Below are positions 19,436 through 29,630 of a DNA stretch of 38,667 nucleotides, in pieces (the stretch's first letter is position 1; each line of letters begins with the position of its first letter). The stretch is from NCBI GenBank assembly GCA_017992055.1, contig JAGOPK010000024.1, positions 1-38,667 of the forward strand. The letters run 5' to 3'. A program made the translations under genes and the position numbers. The notes beneath the pieces were generated by a model. It searched no databases. It saw only the letters and a program-made list of their open reading frames with translations, and had not been told where the DNA came from. The DNA is from Burkholderiaceae bacterium (GTDB lineage Bacteria; Pseudomonadota; Gammaproteobacteria; Burkholderiales; Burkholderiaceae_C).

Positions 19436-20551
19436 ATGAGCGTCCAGATCATCGGCATGATCACCCCGCAGAAGCAGTCCGAGACCTTCGCCGCCAGCGG
19501 CCCGGTGATCGACCGGGACTATGTGCGCCAGTTCGCCCAGGCCCATGAGGCCGCAGGCTTCGACCGCATCCTGGTGCCCCAGCATTCGACCGGGCCCGAT
19601 GCCAGCCAGGTCATCGCCTACGCGTCGGCGGTGACCGAGAAGGTGCACTTCCTGCTGGCCCACCGGCCCGGCTTCATCGCCCCGGCCTTTGCGGCGCGGC
19701 AGATCGCCACACTGGAGAACTTCAGTGGCGGCCGGCTGGCGGTGCACATCATCTCCGGCGGCTCCGACGAGGAGCAGCGCCGCGATGGCGACTTTCTCGA
19801 CCACGACCAGCGCTATGCGCGCACCGACGAGTACCTGGAGGTGCTGCGCAAGACCTGGACCGCCGACCAGCCCTTCAACCACCAGGGCGCGCTGTACCGC
19901 TATGAAAACGCCTACTCCGAGGTCAAGCCTCTGCAGCGCCCGCATGTGCCGATCTACTTCGGCGGCGCCAGCGAAGCCGCGCTGCGCGTGGCGGGCAAAC
20001 ATGCCGACGCCTATGCGCTGTGGGGAGAGCCGCTGGACCAGGCCCGCCAGCTGATCCGCCGCGTGCGTGCCGAGGCCGCCCGGCACGACCGCAGCATCCA
20101 GTTCTCGGTGTCGTTCCGCCCGATCCTGGCGGCCACCGAGGGGCAGGCCTGGGACCGTGCCGAGCGCATCCTCGCCGAGACCCGGCGGCTGCGTCAGGTG
20201 GCCGGCTATGCGCGCGGTGGCCCCCAGCAGAGCGAAGGTGCACGCCGCCTGCTCAGCGCCGCCGAGCGCGGCGACGTGGTCGACGAGCGGCTGTGGACGG
20301 CAATCGCCCGCGAGAGCGGTGCGCGCAGCAATTCCACCGCCCTGGTGGGCACGCCCGAGCAGGTGGCCCAGGCCCTGGCCAAATACGTGGACCTGGGTGT
20401 GGGCACGCTGCTGATCCGTGGCTTCGATCCGCTGGAAGATGCCACCGACTATGGCCGCGAGCTGATCCCGCGCCTGCGCGCCCTGGTGGCCGAGCGCGAG
20501 GCGCGCGGCCAGAACGTGCACGAAGAGGCGCCCGAAGCGCTGGCGGCCTGA
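19436..20551 (+). CDS. SsuD-like luciferase-family FMNH2-dependent monooxygenase
   Basis: This 371-residue protein is a TIM-barrel flavin monooxygenase close in layout to alkanesulfonate monooxygenase. Shared segments include AARQIATLENFSGGRL, the loop FLDHDQRY, the phosphate-binding YFGGAS, WGEP and the flexible-loop region ESGARSNSTALVGTPEQV. By eye alignment, the SsuD pair Arg226/His228 (FGIRLHV) is replaced by Ser and Arg (FSVSFRP), so the substrate is probably not a simple alkanesulfonate. The start has an excellent GAAGGAG at 19421-19427. It needs reduced FMN, which the MsuE-type reductase at 11565 could supply. It heads the plus-strand operon, five bases before the Bug protein gene. 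Confidence 0.87.
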   Translation: MSVQIIGMITPQKQSETFAASGPVIDRDYVRQFAQAHEAAGFDRILVPQHSTGPDASQVIAYASAVTEKVHFLLAHRPGFIAPAFAARQIATLENFSGGRLAVHIISGGSDEEQRRDGDFLDHDQRYARTDEYLEVLRKTWTADQPFNHQGALYRYENAYSEVKPLQRPHVPIYFGGASEAALRVAGKHADAYALWGEPLDQARQLIRRVRAEAARHDRSIQFSVSFRPILAATEGQAWDRAERILAETRRLRQVAGYARGGPQQSEGARRLLSAAERGDVVDERLWTAIARESGARSNSTALVGTPEQVAQALAKYVDLGVGTLLIRGFDPLEDATDYGRELIPRLRALVAEREARGQNVHEEAPEALAA

Positions 20552-20555
20552 TCCC

Positions 20556-21548
20556 ATGGCTGCCCGACCGACTCTGACCGCGCTGGTCCGCTGGGCCGGC
20601 CTGGCGGCCCTGGCGATGGCCGCCGCCCTGCCGGCGCAGGCCACCGAGCCCTGGCCCAGCCGGCCGCTGAAGCTGATCGTGCCCTTCCCGCCCGGCGGTG
20701 CCGCCGATGCTGTGGGCCGCCTCTATGCCGAGCGCCTGGGCCGGCTGCTGAAGCAGCCGGTGCTGATCGACAACAAGCCCGGTGCCGGCTCGGCCATCGG
20801 CGGCGACATCGCGGCCAAGGCCGCGCCCGACGGCCACACCTTGTCGCTGGCGCCGGCGGGCCAGCTGACGGTGGTGCCGCACATCCAGAAGCCGCTGGGC
20901 TACGACCCGCTGAAGGACTTTGCACCGGTCAGCACGCTGGCCCAGGTCAGCTATGTCATCGCTGCCCAGCCGTCGCTGCCGGTCAGCGGCCTGGCCGACC
21001 TGGTGCGCCAGGCCAAGGCCCGTCCGGGGCAGTGGACGTATTCGTCCTGCGGCAACGGCACGCTGTGCAACCTGACCGGTGAACTGCTCAAGCTGCATGC
21101 CGGCATCGACCTGCTGCATGTGCCCTACAAAGGCAGCGCCCCGGCGGTGACGGCCCTGCTGGGCGGCGAGGTGAACCTGGCCTCGGACACGCTGACCGTG
21201 CTGGCGCCCCAGGTCAAGGCCGGCAAGCTCAAGGGCCTGGCCATCACCAGCCGCGAGCGCTCGCCGCTGCTGCCCGATGTGCCGACCACGGCCGAGGCCG
21301 GCCTGCCGCAGGTGGAATCGACCTCCTGGTTCGGCCTGGTGGTGCCGGCGGCCACGCCCCAGCCCATCGTGGCCCGGCTGTCGGCCCTGCTGGCCGAGAT
21401 CTCGCGCGAGCCCGAGCTGCGCCAGCGCCTGGCCCAGCAGGGTCTGGAAACGCTGAACAGCAGCCCGGAGCAGTTTGCCGCGCTGATCCGCGCCGACCAT
21501 GCCAAGTGGGGCCAGATCGTGCTGCGCGCCGGCATCCGCGGCGACTGA
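20556..21548 (+). CDS. Bug-family (tripartite tricarboxylate transporter type) substrate-binding protein
   Basis: This 330-residue periplasmic binding protein has a signal peptide (about 1-30, ending PAQATE) followed by WPSRPLKLIVPFPPGGAADAVGR. The Bug hallmarks continue with PVLIDNKPGAGSAIGG, HVPYKGSAPAVTALLGGEV and LPDVPTTAEAGLP. Such proteins bind carboxylated molecules and normally work with TctA/TctB membrane proteins or as sensors. No tctAB is present in the window; instead it sits four bases after the monooxygenase gene and before a complete peptide-type ABC transporter. It may be an orphan extracytoplasmic receptor for the same substrate, or deliver to a TctAB encoded elsewhere. Confidence 0.92.
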   Translation: MAARPTLTALVRWAGLAALAMAAALPAQATEPWPSRPLKLIVPFPPGGAADAVGRLYAERLGRLLKQPVLIDNKPGAGSAIGGDIAAKAAPDGHTLSLAPAGQLTVVPHIQKPLGYDPLKDFAPVSTLAQVSYVIAAQPSLPVSGLADLVRQAKARPGQWTYSSCGNGTLCNLTGELLKLHAGIDLLHVPYKGSAPAVTALLGGEVNLASDTLTVLAPQVKAGKLKGLAITSRERSPLLPDVPTTAEAGLPQVESTSWFGLVVPAATPQPIVARLSALLAEISREPELRQRLAQQGLETLNSSPEQFAALIRADHAKWGQIVLRAGIRGD

Positions 21549-21595
21549 AGCCCTCTTTCCCTTTCCTCATCCTCCCCCTGTTGTCCCGCCTCCCC

Positions 21596-23248
21596 ATGAA
21601 GTTCCTGCCCCTGCTGCGATCGCACACACGCCGCCAGCTGCTGCGCCTGGCCCTGCTGGCCGCTGCCGCGCCGGCCCTGCCACTGCCCGCCGTGGCCCAG
21701 TCCACGGCCGCCGCGACCCCGGTTCGCGGCGGTCTGCTGCAGGTGGCGGTGTCGCCCGAGCCGACCACGCTGACCTCGGCCTTCATCACCACCATGAACA
21801 TCGGCATGGTTTCCAGCAAGCTGCTGGAAGGCCTGGTGGCCTATGACCTGGACCTGAACCCGGTGCCGGCCCTGGCCACCTCGTGGGCCGTGGCGCCCGA
21901 TGGCAAGACCGTGACCTTCAAGCTGCGCCCCGGTGTGAAGTGGCATGACGGCAAGGACTTCACGGCCGCCGACGTCAAGTTCACGCTGGAGAAGGTGTGG
22001 AAGGAGCTGCACCCCTTCGGCCGCGCCGCCTATGCCAATGTGCAGCGTGTGGACACGCCGGACCCGCTGACCGTGGTCATCCGGCTGTCGGCGCCTTCGC
22101 CCTACATCCTGAACTACGTCAACACCTATGGCTCGCAGATCCTGCCGCGGCATCTGTACGAAGGCACGGACATCCTGACCAACCCGCACAACAACGCGCC
22201 GGTGGGCACCGGTCCGTTCGTGTTCAAGGAGTGGGTCAAGGGCAGCCACATCCGGCTGGAGCGCAACCCGCACTACTGGGGCAAGGGTCCGGGTGGCGAG
22301 GCCCAGCCCTATCTGGACGGCGTGGTGTTCAAGTTCATCCCCGATGCCGCGGCGCGCACGGTGGCGCTGGAGGCCGGCGAGGTGGACGTGGCCCTGGGCT
22401 CCATCGTGCCGCTGACCAGCCTGAGCCGCTTTGCCGACAAGAGCAAGTGGACGCTCAACAACGACGATGGGCGCTTCCTGGCCTCGATCTTCCTGGCGCA
22501 GTTCAATGTGCGCCGGCCGGCCCTGGCCGACAAGCGCGTGCGCCAGGCCTTCCAGCATGCGATCGACCGCGAGGCGCTGCTGAAGATCGTCTTCCTGGGC
22601 CATGGCAAGGTGGCCACCGGGCCGGTGCCCTCGTCGGTGGTCAACTACTACAGCGACGAGGTGCGCAAGTACCCGTACGACCCCAAGCGCGCTGAAGGCC
22701 TGCTCGACGAGGCCGGGCTGAAGAAGGGCGCCGACGGCAAGCGGCTGAAGCTGACGCTGGACTACGGCAACGGCAGCATCACCGAGCAGCGCGCGGCCGA
22801 GCTGTTCCGCCAGCAGCTGGCCAAGGTGGGCGTGGAGCTGGAGCTGCGCAGCTCGGACACCGCCACCTACCTGCGCCGCATCTTCACCGACCAGGACTAC
22901 GACCTGATGGTCTCCAGCCTGCACCGCCTGCCCGACCCGACGCTGGGCGTGCAGCGCCTGCACTGGACCAAGAACATCAAGAAGGGCGCGCCCTGGACCA
23001 ATGGCTCGGGCTATTCCAACCCCGAGCTGGACAAGATCATGGAGGCCGCGGCCGACGAGCCCGACCTGGCCAAGCGCCGCGCGCTGATCAAGCAGTGGCA
23101 GCAGATCGTGCAGGAGGACCTGCCCATCCTGGAGCTGATCGAGCCGACCTGGATCACCGTGCAGACCGCGCGCTTCCAGAAGAGCCTGCGCCAGGGTGAC
23201 GGCCTGTTCGCCAGCTATGGCGACGCCTGGCTGCTGCCCAAGCGCTGA
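21596..23248 (+). CDS. Peptide-type ABC transporter substrate-binding protein (SBP family 5)
   Basis: This 550-residue periplasmic protein is of the DppA/GsiB/OppA type. The N-terminus HTRRQLLRLALLAAAAP resembles a twin-arginine signal peptide, with cleavage near PAVAQS. Family-5 features are LLEGLVAYDLDLNPVPALATSW, FKLRPGVKWHDGKDFTAADVKFTLE, the GTGPFVFKEW segment and DKRVRQAFQHAIDREALL. The ligand is unknown; dipeptides, glutathione and other sulfur-containing compounds are all within the family's range. The ATG at 21596 follows a 47-base pyrimidine-rich gap after the Bug gene. With the next four genes it forms a complete importer. Confidence 0.92.
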   Translation: MKFLPLLRSHTRRQLLRLALLAAAAPALPLPAVAQSTAAATPVRGGLLQVAVSPEPTTLTSAFITTMNIGMVSSKLLEGLVAYDLDLNPVPALATSWAVAPDGKTVTFKLRPGVKWHDGKDFTAADVKFTLEKVWKELHPFGRAAYANVQRVDTPDPLTVVIRLSAPSPYILNYVNTYGSQILPRHLYEGTDILTNPHNNAPVGTGPFVFKEWVKGSHIRLERNPHYWGKGPGGEAQPYLDGVVFKFIPDAAARTVALEAGEVDVALGSIVPLTSLSRFADKSKWTLNNDDGRFLASIFLAQFNVRRPALADKRVRQAFQHAIDREALLKIVFLGHGKVATGPVPSSVVNYYSDEVRKYPYDPKRAEGLLDEAGLKKGADGKRLKLTLDYGNGSITEQRAAELFRQQLAKVGVELELRSSDTATYLRRIFTDQDYDLMVSSLHRLPDPTLGVQRLHWTKNIKKGAPWTNGSGYSNPELDKIMEAAADEPDLAKRRALIKQWQQIVQEDLPILELIEPTWITVQTARFQKSLRQGDGLFASYGDAWLLPKR

Positions 23249-23262
23249 GCGGCTGCGGGTCC

Positions 23263-24270
23263 GTGTCTTCCGCAAGCCGCCATCCGCTGCTGGCCGTGCT
23301 GCACCGGCGCCTGCCCCAGGTGCTGCCGGTGGTGCTGGGCATCGCGCTGCTGAACTTCCTGATCCTGCAGCTGGCGCCCGGCGACGTGGTCGACGTGCTG
23401 GCCGGCGAGGCCGGCGCGGCCACGCCCGAGACCATGGCCGCGCTGCGTGCGCGCTATGGGCTGGACCAGCCGCTGCAGGCCCAGCTGCTGGCCTATCTGC
23501 AGCAGGTGCTGACGCTGGACCTGGGCTTCTCGTACCGGCAGAACATGCCGGTGGCCCAGCTGATCGCCGGCCGCCTGCCGCCGACCCTGCTGCTGATGGG
23601 CCTGGCGCTGAGCCTGGCCCTGGCCCTGGGCACGCTGCTGGGCGTGCTGGGCGCTCGCTGGGTGGGGCGCTGGCCGGACCTGCTGATCTCGCTGGGCTTG
23701 CTGTTCAGCTATGCCATGCCCACGTTCTGGATCGGCCTGATGGCGGCCATGCTGTTTGCCGCCAAGCTGGGCTGGTTGCCCTCGGGTGGCATGCAAAGCG
23801 TCAGCGATCCGCAGCAGGGCCTGGCCTGGCTGCTGGACCTGGCGCGCCATGCCCTGCTGCCGTCGCTGACCCTGGCCAGCTTCTACCTGGCCGTGTATGC
23901 CAAGCTGGTGCGCACGGCCATGCTGGAGCTGCACAACGCCGAGTTCGTGCGCACGGCGCGGGCCAAGGGCGCCTCGCCCTGGCGCGTCACCGTGCACCAT
24001 GCGCTGCGCAATGCGCTGCTGCCCCTGGTCACCATGGTCGGCCTGCAGCTGGCCTCGCTGCTGTCGGGCGCGGTGCTGGTGGAGACGGTGTTCGCCTGGC
24101 CCGGCCTGGGCCGGCTGGCCTACGAGGCGGTGCTGGCGCGCGACTACAACCTGCTGCTGGGCATTCTGCTGGCCAGCTCGCTGCTGGTGGCCCTGATCAA
24201 CATCGCCGTCGACCTGGTGTATGCGCTGCTCGATCCGCGCGTCGAGCTGGCCGGCGCGCCATCGACCTGA
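23263..24270 (+). CDS. ABC importer permease, DppB/GsiC type
   Basis: This 335-residue inner-membrane permease of the peptide importer has about six hydrophobic helices. The N-terminal RRLPQVLPVVLGIALLNFLI and the following QLAPGDVVD segment are typical of DppB-like proteins. The EAA-type loop that docks on the ATPase is present (EFVRTARAKGASPWRVTVHH). The start appears to be a GTG at 23263, 15 bases after the previous stop, with only a weak GGGT upstream. No in-frame ATG exists before the first helix. Confidence 0.9.
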   Translation: MSSASRHPLLAVLHRRLPQVLPVVLGIALLNFLILQLAPGDVVDVLAGEAGAATPETMAALRARYGLDQPLQAQLLAYLQQVLTLDLGFSYRQNMPVAQLIAGRLPPTLLLMGLALSLALALGTLLGVLGARWVGRWPDLLISLGLLFSYAMPTFWIGLMAAMLFAAKLGWLPSGGMQSVSDPQQGLAWLLDLARHALLPSLTLASFYLAVYAKLVRTAMLELHNAEFVRTARAKGASPWRVTVHHALRNALLPLVTMVGLQLASLLSGAVLVETVFAWPGLGRLAYEAVLARDYNLLLGILLASSLLVALINIAVDLVYALLDPRVELAGAPST

Positions 24271-24283
24271 CATCCCGAACCAC

Positions 24284-25111
24284 ATGACAAGCCTGCAACA
24301 ACATGCCAGCGCCTGGCTGGGCGCGCTGCTGCTGGCCGGCGTGCTGCTGGCGGCCCTGCTCGGCCCCTGGCTGGTGCCCGGCGACCCCTGGGACCTGGCC
24401 GCCTCGCCGCTGCTGTGGCCCGGCAGCGACCCGGCCTTTGTGCTGGGCACCGATGCCATGGGCCGCGACCTGGCCGCCGGCCTGGTGTCGGGCGCACGCG
24501 TGTCGCTGATGATCGGCGCCGTCAGCACCCTGATCGCCACGCTGCTGGGCCTGCTGGTGGGCGCCTGCGGCGGCTACTGCGGCGGCTGGGTCGATAACCT
24601 GCTGATGCGCCTGACCGAGCTGTTCCAGACCGTGCCCAAGTTCGTGCTGGCGGTGGTGCTGGTGGCGGTGTTCACGCCCTCGGTGGCCACCGTGGTGGGC
24701 GCCATCGCCATCGTCTCCTGGCCGCCCACGGCGCGGCTGGCGCGGGCCGAGTTCATGGCCCTGCGCGGCCGCGAGTTCGTGCTGGCCGCACGCACCCTGG
24801 GCATGGGGCCGCTGCGCATCATGGCCACGCAGATCCTGCCCAATGCGCTGCCGCCGGTGGTGGCGGTGGCCGCGCTGAGCGTGGCCACCGCCATCCAGAC
24901 CGAGGCCGCGCTGGCCTTTCTGGGCCTGGGCGATCCCAATGTGATGAGCTGGGGCACCATCATCGGCGCCGGCCGCGAGCAGGTGGTCGATGCCTGGTAC
25001 ATCTGCGTGCTGCCCGGCGCGGCCATCGTGATCACCGTGCTGGGCTTCACCTTGCTGGGCGAAGGCCTGAACGATGCGTTCAACCCGCACCTGAAGGCAC
25101 GCCACCGATGA
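24284..25111 (+). CDS. ABC importer permease, DppC/GsiD type
   Basis: This 275-residue second permease has the DppC signature near the first periplasmic segment (FVLGTDAMGRDLAAGLVSGARVSL) and the cytoplasmic coupling loop REFVLAARTLGMGPLRIMATQILPN. About six transmembrane helices are visible. The ATG at 24284 gives a first helix right at the N-terminus; it is slightly shorter than typical DppC, lacking a cytoplasmic N-terminal extension. The gene ends in an ATGA overlap with the first ATPase gene. Confidence 0.92.
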   Translation: MTSLQQHASAWLGALLLAGVLLAALLGPWLVPGDPWDLAASPLLWPGSDPAFVLGTDAMGRDLAAGLVSGARVSLMIGAVSTLIATLLGLLVGACGGYCGGWVDNLLMRLTELFQTVPKFVLAVVLVAVFTPSVATVVGAIAIVSWPPTARLARAEFMALRGREFVLAARTLGMGPLRIMATQILPNALPPVVAVAALSVATAIQTEAALAFLGLGDPNVMSWGTIIGAGREQVVDAWYICVLPGAAIVITVLGFTLLGEGLNDAFNPHLKARHR

Positions 25112-26129
25112 GCGCCCCACTGCTGCAGGTGCGGGACCTGCGTGTCGAGTTCCCCACCGTCCAGGGCCCGGCACGGGCCGTGGACGGCGTGTCCTTCACG
25201 CTGGACCGCGGCCGCACGCTGGCCCTGGTGGGCGAGAGCGGCAGCGGCAAGTCGGTCACCGCCAGCGCCCTGCTGCGCCTGGTGTCGGCACCGGGCCGCA
25301 TTGCCGGCGGCAGCGTGCGGCTGGATGGACAGGAACTGCTGAGCCTGGCCGAGCCCGAGCTGCGCGCGGTGCGCGGCGGCCGCATCGCGATGGTGTTCCA
25401 GGACGCACTGGCGGCGCTGAATCCGGTGCAGACCATCGGCGCGCAGATCCTCGAGGCGCTGCGCCTGCACCATCCACCGGGGCAGCGCTTCGACCGACGC
25501 GCCGCCTGGCAGCGTGTGATCGAGCTGCTGGAGCTGGTGCAGATCCCGGCCGCCGCCCAGCGGGCCCACGAATACCCGCACCGGCTCTCGGGTGGCATGC
25601 GCCAGCGCGCGGTGATCGCGATGGCCCTGGCCGGCAACCCCGAGCTGCTGATCGCCGACGAGCCGACCACGGCGCTGGATGTCACCACCCAGGCGCAGAT
25701 CCTGGCCCTGCTGCACGGGCTCAAGCAGCGCCTGGGCCTGGCCCTGCTGCTGATCACCCACGACCTGGGCGTGGTCGCCCAGGTGGCCGACGAGGTGGCG
25801 GTGATGTATGCCGGCCGCCTGGTGGAGCAAGCGCCGGCGCGGCTGCTGTTCGACCGACCGGCCCATCCCTACAGCGCGGCCCTGCTGGACACGCTGCACA
25901 TCGCCAGTCTGGCGCCCGGCAGCCGCCTGCCCGAGATCCCCGGCCAGGTCCCGCTGCTGTCGGCCATGCCGGCCGGCTGCGCCTTCGCGGCGCGCTGCAG
26001 CCAGGCCGATGCCGGCTGCCGGCGCCAAGCCCCGGCGCTGCAGGCCCTGGACGCTGCACGCAGCCTGGCCTGCTGGCGGCCGCTGGCGCCGCCGCAGCGG
26101 CGGGCCGAGCCGGTGCTGGAGATTGCGGC

Positions 26130-26133
<4 letters not shown>
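25108..26133 (+). CDS. ABC importer ATPase, DppD/OppD type
   Basis: This 341-residue ATPase shows Walker A GESGSGKS (42-49), the Q-loop VFQDALAALNP, signature LSGGMRQR, Walker B LLIADEPTTALD and the H-loop ITHDLGVV. The C-terminal Cys-containing segment (AGCAFAARCSQADAGCRRQAPAL) is the oligopeptide-transporter C-terminal domain that often carries an iron-sulfur cluster. It overlaps the genes on both sides by ATGA, so the three transporter genes are translationally coupled. It pairs with the next ATPase as a heterodimer. Confidence 0.95.
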
Positions 26134-27074
<941 letters not shown>

Positions 27075-27112
27075 GCGCGGGACCCCCTCCATTCCATTTC
27101 CGCAGGCATCCC

Positions 27113-28486
27113 ATGTCCCAGACCTCCACGCGCCGGCCCATCCGCCTGGGCGCCTACCTCAGCGGCTCCGGTGTCCAGGGCGACAGCTGGCGCCATCCCG
27201 ACGCCGATGTCGACGCCTTCCGCGACTTCTCGCGCTACCAGGCCTATGCGCAGACGCTGGAACGCGGCTGCTTCGACGCGCTGTTCCTGTTCGACAACGT
27301 GGTCGCGCCGGCCGATGCCGACAGCGTGGCCCGCGGCACGCACACCGCGCGCTGGGACCCGCTGGTGCTGCTGTCGGCGCTGGCCGTGGTGACCCAGCAC
27401 ATCGGCCTGATCGCCTCGGTCAGCACCACCTACAACGAACCCTTCAACGTGGCGCGGCGCTTTGCCTCGCTGGACCAGCTGTCGGGTGGCCGCGCCGGCT
27501 GGAACGTGGTCACCTCCACCGGCGGCGGCGAGAACTTCAACCTCGATGGCCATGTGGACCATGCACAGCGCTACCGCCGCGCCCACGAGTTTGTGGACGT
27601 GGTCACCGGCCTGTGGGACAGCTGGGCCGACGATGCCTTCGTGCTCGACAAGGACAGCGGCCGCTTTGCCGATCCAGCCAAGCTGCGCACGCTCGACCAC
27701 CGCGGCGAGTTCTTCCGCGTCAAAGGGCCGCTGAACCATGCGCGCCCACCGCAGGGCTGGCCGGTGCTGGCCCAGGCCGGCTCGTCGGAGGACGGCAAGG
27801 ACCTGGCCGCGCGCATCGGCGAGTTCCTCTACACCGCCGAGCCCGACCTGGCCCATGCCCGGGCCTTCTATGCCGACGTCAAGGGCCGTGCCGCGCGCCT
27901 GGGCCGCGACCCGGCGCATCTGCACATCCTGCCCGGCGTGATGCCGGTGATCGGCCGCAGCCGCGCCGAGGCCGAGGACAAGTACGGCCAATTGCTGGCC
28001 AGCCGCGATGCCGACGTGACGCTGAAGGCCCTGAGCAGCTATGCCAGCCTGGGCCTGGACCTGGGCGGCCTGGCCATGGACGCCAGGGTGCCACTGCCCG
28101 CCGTGGTGCCGGCCACCAACAGCCACAAGAGCCGACAGCAGATCCTGGTCGACTGGATCCGCACGCACCAACCGACGCTGCAGCAGCTCTACACGCACTT
28201 CAGCGCCGGCGGGCACCGCATGCTGGTGGGCACGGCGGCCGACATCGCCGACGACTTCGAGCAGTGGGTGGACGGCCGCGCGGCCGACGGCTTCAACATC
28301 ATGTTCAGCAGCGCACCGGGCGGGCTCAATGACTTCGTGGAATGGGTTGTGCCCGAACTGCAGCGCCGCGGCCGGCTGCGCCAGCGCTACGAGCACCGCA
28401 CGCTGCGCCAGAACCTGGGGCTGCCGGCCCGGCCCAACCGCCATTTCGGCTCGCCGGCTCAGACCGGGCCGCTCGCGATGGCATGA
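27113..28486 (+). CDS. NtaA/SnaA/DszA-family FMNH2-dependent monooxygenase
   Basis: This 457-residue luciferase-superfamily protein is of the nitrilotriacetate monooxygenase component A group. It has the family RLGAYLSGSGVQGDSWRHP start, FDALFLFDN, ASLDQLSGGRAGWNVVTS with the conserved N-V-V-T-S, DHAQRYRRAHEFVDVV and VLAQAGSSEDGKDLAA. Members cleave C-N or C-S bonds using reduced FMN from a partner reductase; DszA acts on sulfones. The substrate is unknown. Its position as the last gene of a transporter/monooxygenase operon suggests it acts on the imported compound, either before or after the SsuD-like enzyme. The start ATG is 38 bases after the ATPase stop. Confidence 0.9.
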   Translation: MSQTSTRRPIRLGAYLSGSGVQGDSWRHPDADVDAFRDFSRYQAYAQTLERGCFDALFLFDNVVAPADADSVARGTHTARWDPLVLLSALAVVTQHIGLIASVSTTYNEPFNVARRFASLDQLSGGRAGWNVVTSTGGGENFNLDGHVDHAQRYRRAHEFVDVVTGLWDSWADDAFVLDKDSGRFADPAKLRTLDHRGEFFRVKGPLNHARPPQGWPVLAQAGSSEDGKDLAARIGEFLYTAEPDLAHARAFYADVKGRAARLGRDPAHLHILPGVMPVIGRSRAEAEDKYGQLLASRDADVTLKALSSYASLGLDLGGLAMDARVPLPAVVPATNSHKSRQQILVDWIRTHQPTLQQLYTHFSAGGHRMLVGTAADIADDFEQWVDGRAADGFNIMFSSAPGGLNDFVEWVVPELQRRGRLRQRYEHRTLRQNLGLPARPNRHFGSPAQTGPLAMA

Positions 28487-28550
28487 TCCGGCAAGCGCGG
28501 CCCTGCCATGCCCGCCGTCTCAGCCACCGAAGCTCCGAAAGGAAGGCGTC

Positions 28551-28712
28551 ATGCGTCGATTGCCCGCAATCCTGGCCCTGACCGCGGTGTGGTGCCTGCC
28601 AGGGGCAGCACAGGCCACGACGGCCACGGTGCCGGAACCGGAAACCTGGGCGCTGGTGGCCGTGGGACTGGTGGCAGCGGTGGTGATCAAGATCCGCAAC
28701 CGCCGCAAGTGA
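28551..28712 (+). CDS. 53-residue PEP-CTERM peptide
   Basis: This tiny ORF has an outstanding ribosome-binding site (AAAGGAAGG at 28538-28546). It encodes a signal peptide (MRRLPAILALTAVWCLPGAAQA), about five residues, then a complete PEP-CTERM sorting signal: VPEPETWALVAVG, a hydrophobic helix and the basic tail KIRNRRK. PEP-CTERM proteins are normally processed by exosortase (EpsH/XrtA) and linked to exopolysaccharide export. Here almost nothing would remain between the two signals. GC bias and the ribosome-binding site argue that it is real. It is followed after 10 bases by the hydroxylase-like gene, suggesting cotranscription. No exosortase gene is in the window. Confidence 0.82.
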   Translation: MRRLPAILALTAVWCLPGAAQATTATVPEPETWALVAVGLVAAVVIKIRNRRK

Positions 28713-28722
28713 ACACGGCGCG

Positions 28723-29556
28723 ATGGCAGCCTGGCTCATCGCGCACTCGCAACTGCTCTACACCGCCGCGATTGTCGGCGGCTTCGCGGCGGTGGCGGTC
28801 TGGGAGACCGTGGCGCCGCTGCGCCAGCCACAGGCGGCACTGGGCCCGCGCTGGGGCACGAACATCGCACTGCTGGCGATCAACAGCGTCGTGGTGCATG
28901 CCGTCCTGCCGCTGACAGCCGTCGCCGCAGCAGCCTGGGCCCAGGGCCGCGGCTGGGGCCTGCTGAACGGGCTGGCCTGGCCATCGCCAATGGCCGGGCT
29001 GCTGGCCGGCCTGATGGGGCTGTTGGGACTGCTGGGGCTGGATCTGGCGCGCTGGCTGCTGCACCATGCCATGCACCGCGTGGGCTGGCTGTGGCGCCTG
29101 CACCGGGTGCACCACAGCGACACCGACTACGACTGCACCATCGGCCTGCGCTTCCACCCGCTGGAGGCGGTCATCGGCGCCGCGGCGATGGTGGGCGTGG
29201 TGCTGCTGCTGGGCGTGCCGCCGGCCGTCGTCGTGCTGTCGGACGTGCTGACCATCGCGCTGGGCTATGTGGCGCATGGCAATGTGAGCCTGCCGCCGCG
29301 CTGGGATCGGGGGCTGCGCCGCGTCTTTGTCACCCCCGACATGCACCGGGTGCACCATTCGTGCGTGCGCCGCGAGTCGATGTCGAACTTCGGCGCCGTC
29401 TTCTCGTTCTGGGACCGCGGCTTCGGCAGCTACCTGGCCGCCCCGTCGGCCGGGCATCGGGGCATGACCATCGGCCTGGAGGACCTGCGCGAGCCAGGCC
29501 AGCTGACACTGCTGCAACTGCTGAAGCTGCCGCTGCGGGTACGCTTGCGGGCCTGA
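28723..29556 (+). CDS. Fatty acid hydroxylase/sterol desaturase superfamily membrane protein
   Basis: This 277-residue integral membrane protein has several hydrophobic helices (about 10-30, 45-72, 88-110, 150-185). It carries the di-iron histidine boxes of the superfamily: HHAMH (114-118), HRVHH (127-131), a His at 185 and a second HRVHH (208-212). Such enzymes hydroxylate or desaturate lipids using O2. The acyl or sterol substrate is unknown. The start at 28723 lies 10 bases after the PEP-CTERM peptide with only a weak ribosome-binding site, which suggests translational dependence on that peptide gene. Confidence 0.9.
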   Translation: MAAWLIAHSQLLYTAAIVGGFAAVAVWETVAPLRQPQAALGPRWGTNIALLAINSVVVHAVLPLTAVAAAAWAQGRGWGLLNGLAWPSPMAGLLAGLMGLLGLLGLDLARWLLHHAMHRVGWLWRLHRVHHSDTDYDCTIGLRFHPLEAVIGAAAMVGVVLLLGVPPAVVVLSDVLTIALGYVAHGNVSLPPRWDRGLRRVFVTPDMHRVHHSCVRRESMSNFGAVFSFWDRGFGSYLAAPSAGHRGMTIGLEDLREPGQLTLLQLLKLPLRVRLRA

Positions 29557-29630
29557 CCCGCCCCGGCGCGGGTCGATCTGCATCCCTTGCCACCCCGACC
29601 ACCTGCCAACCCCTGTCTGCGAGCTCCAAG

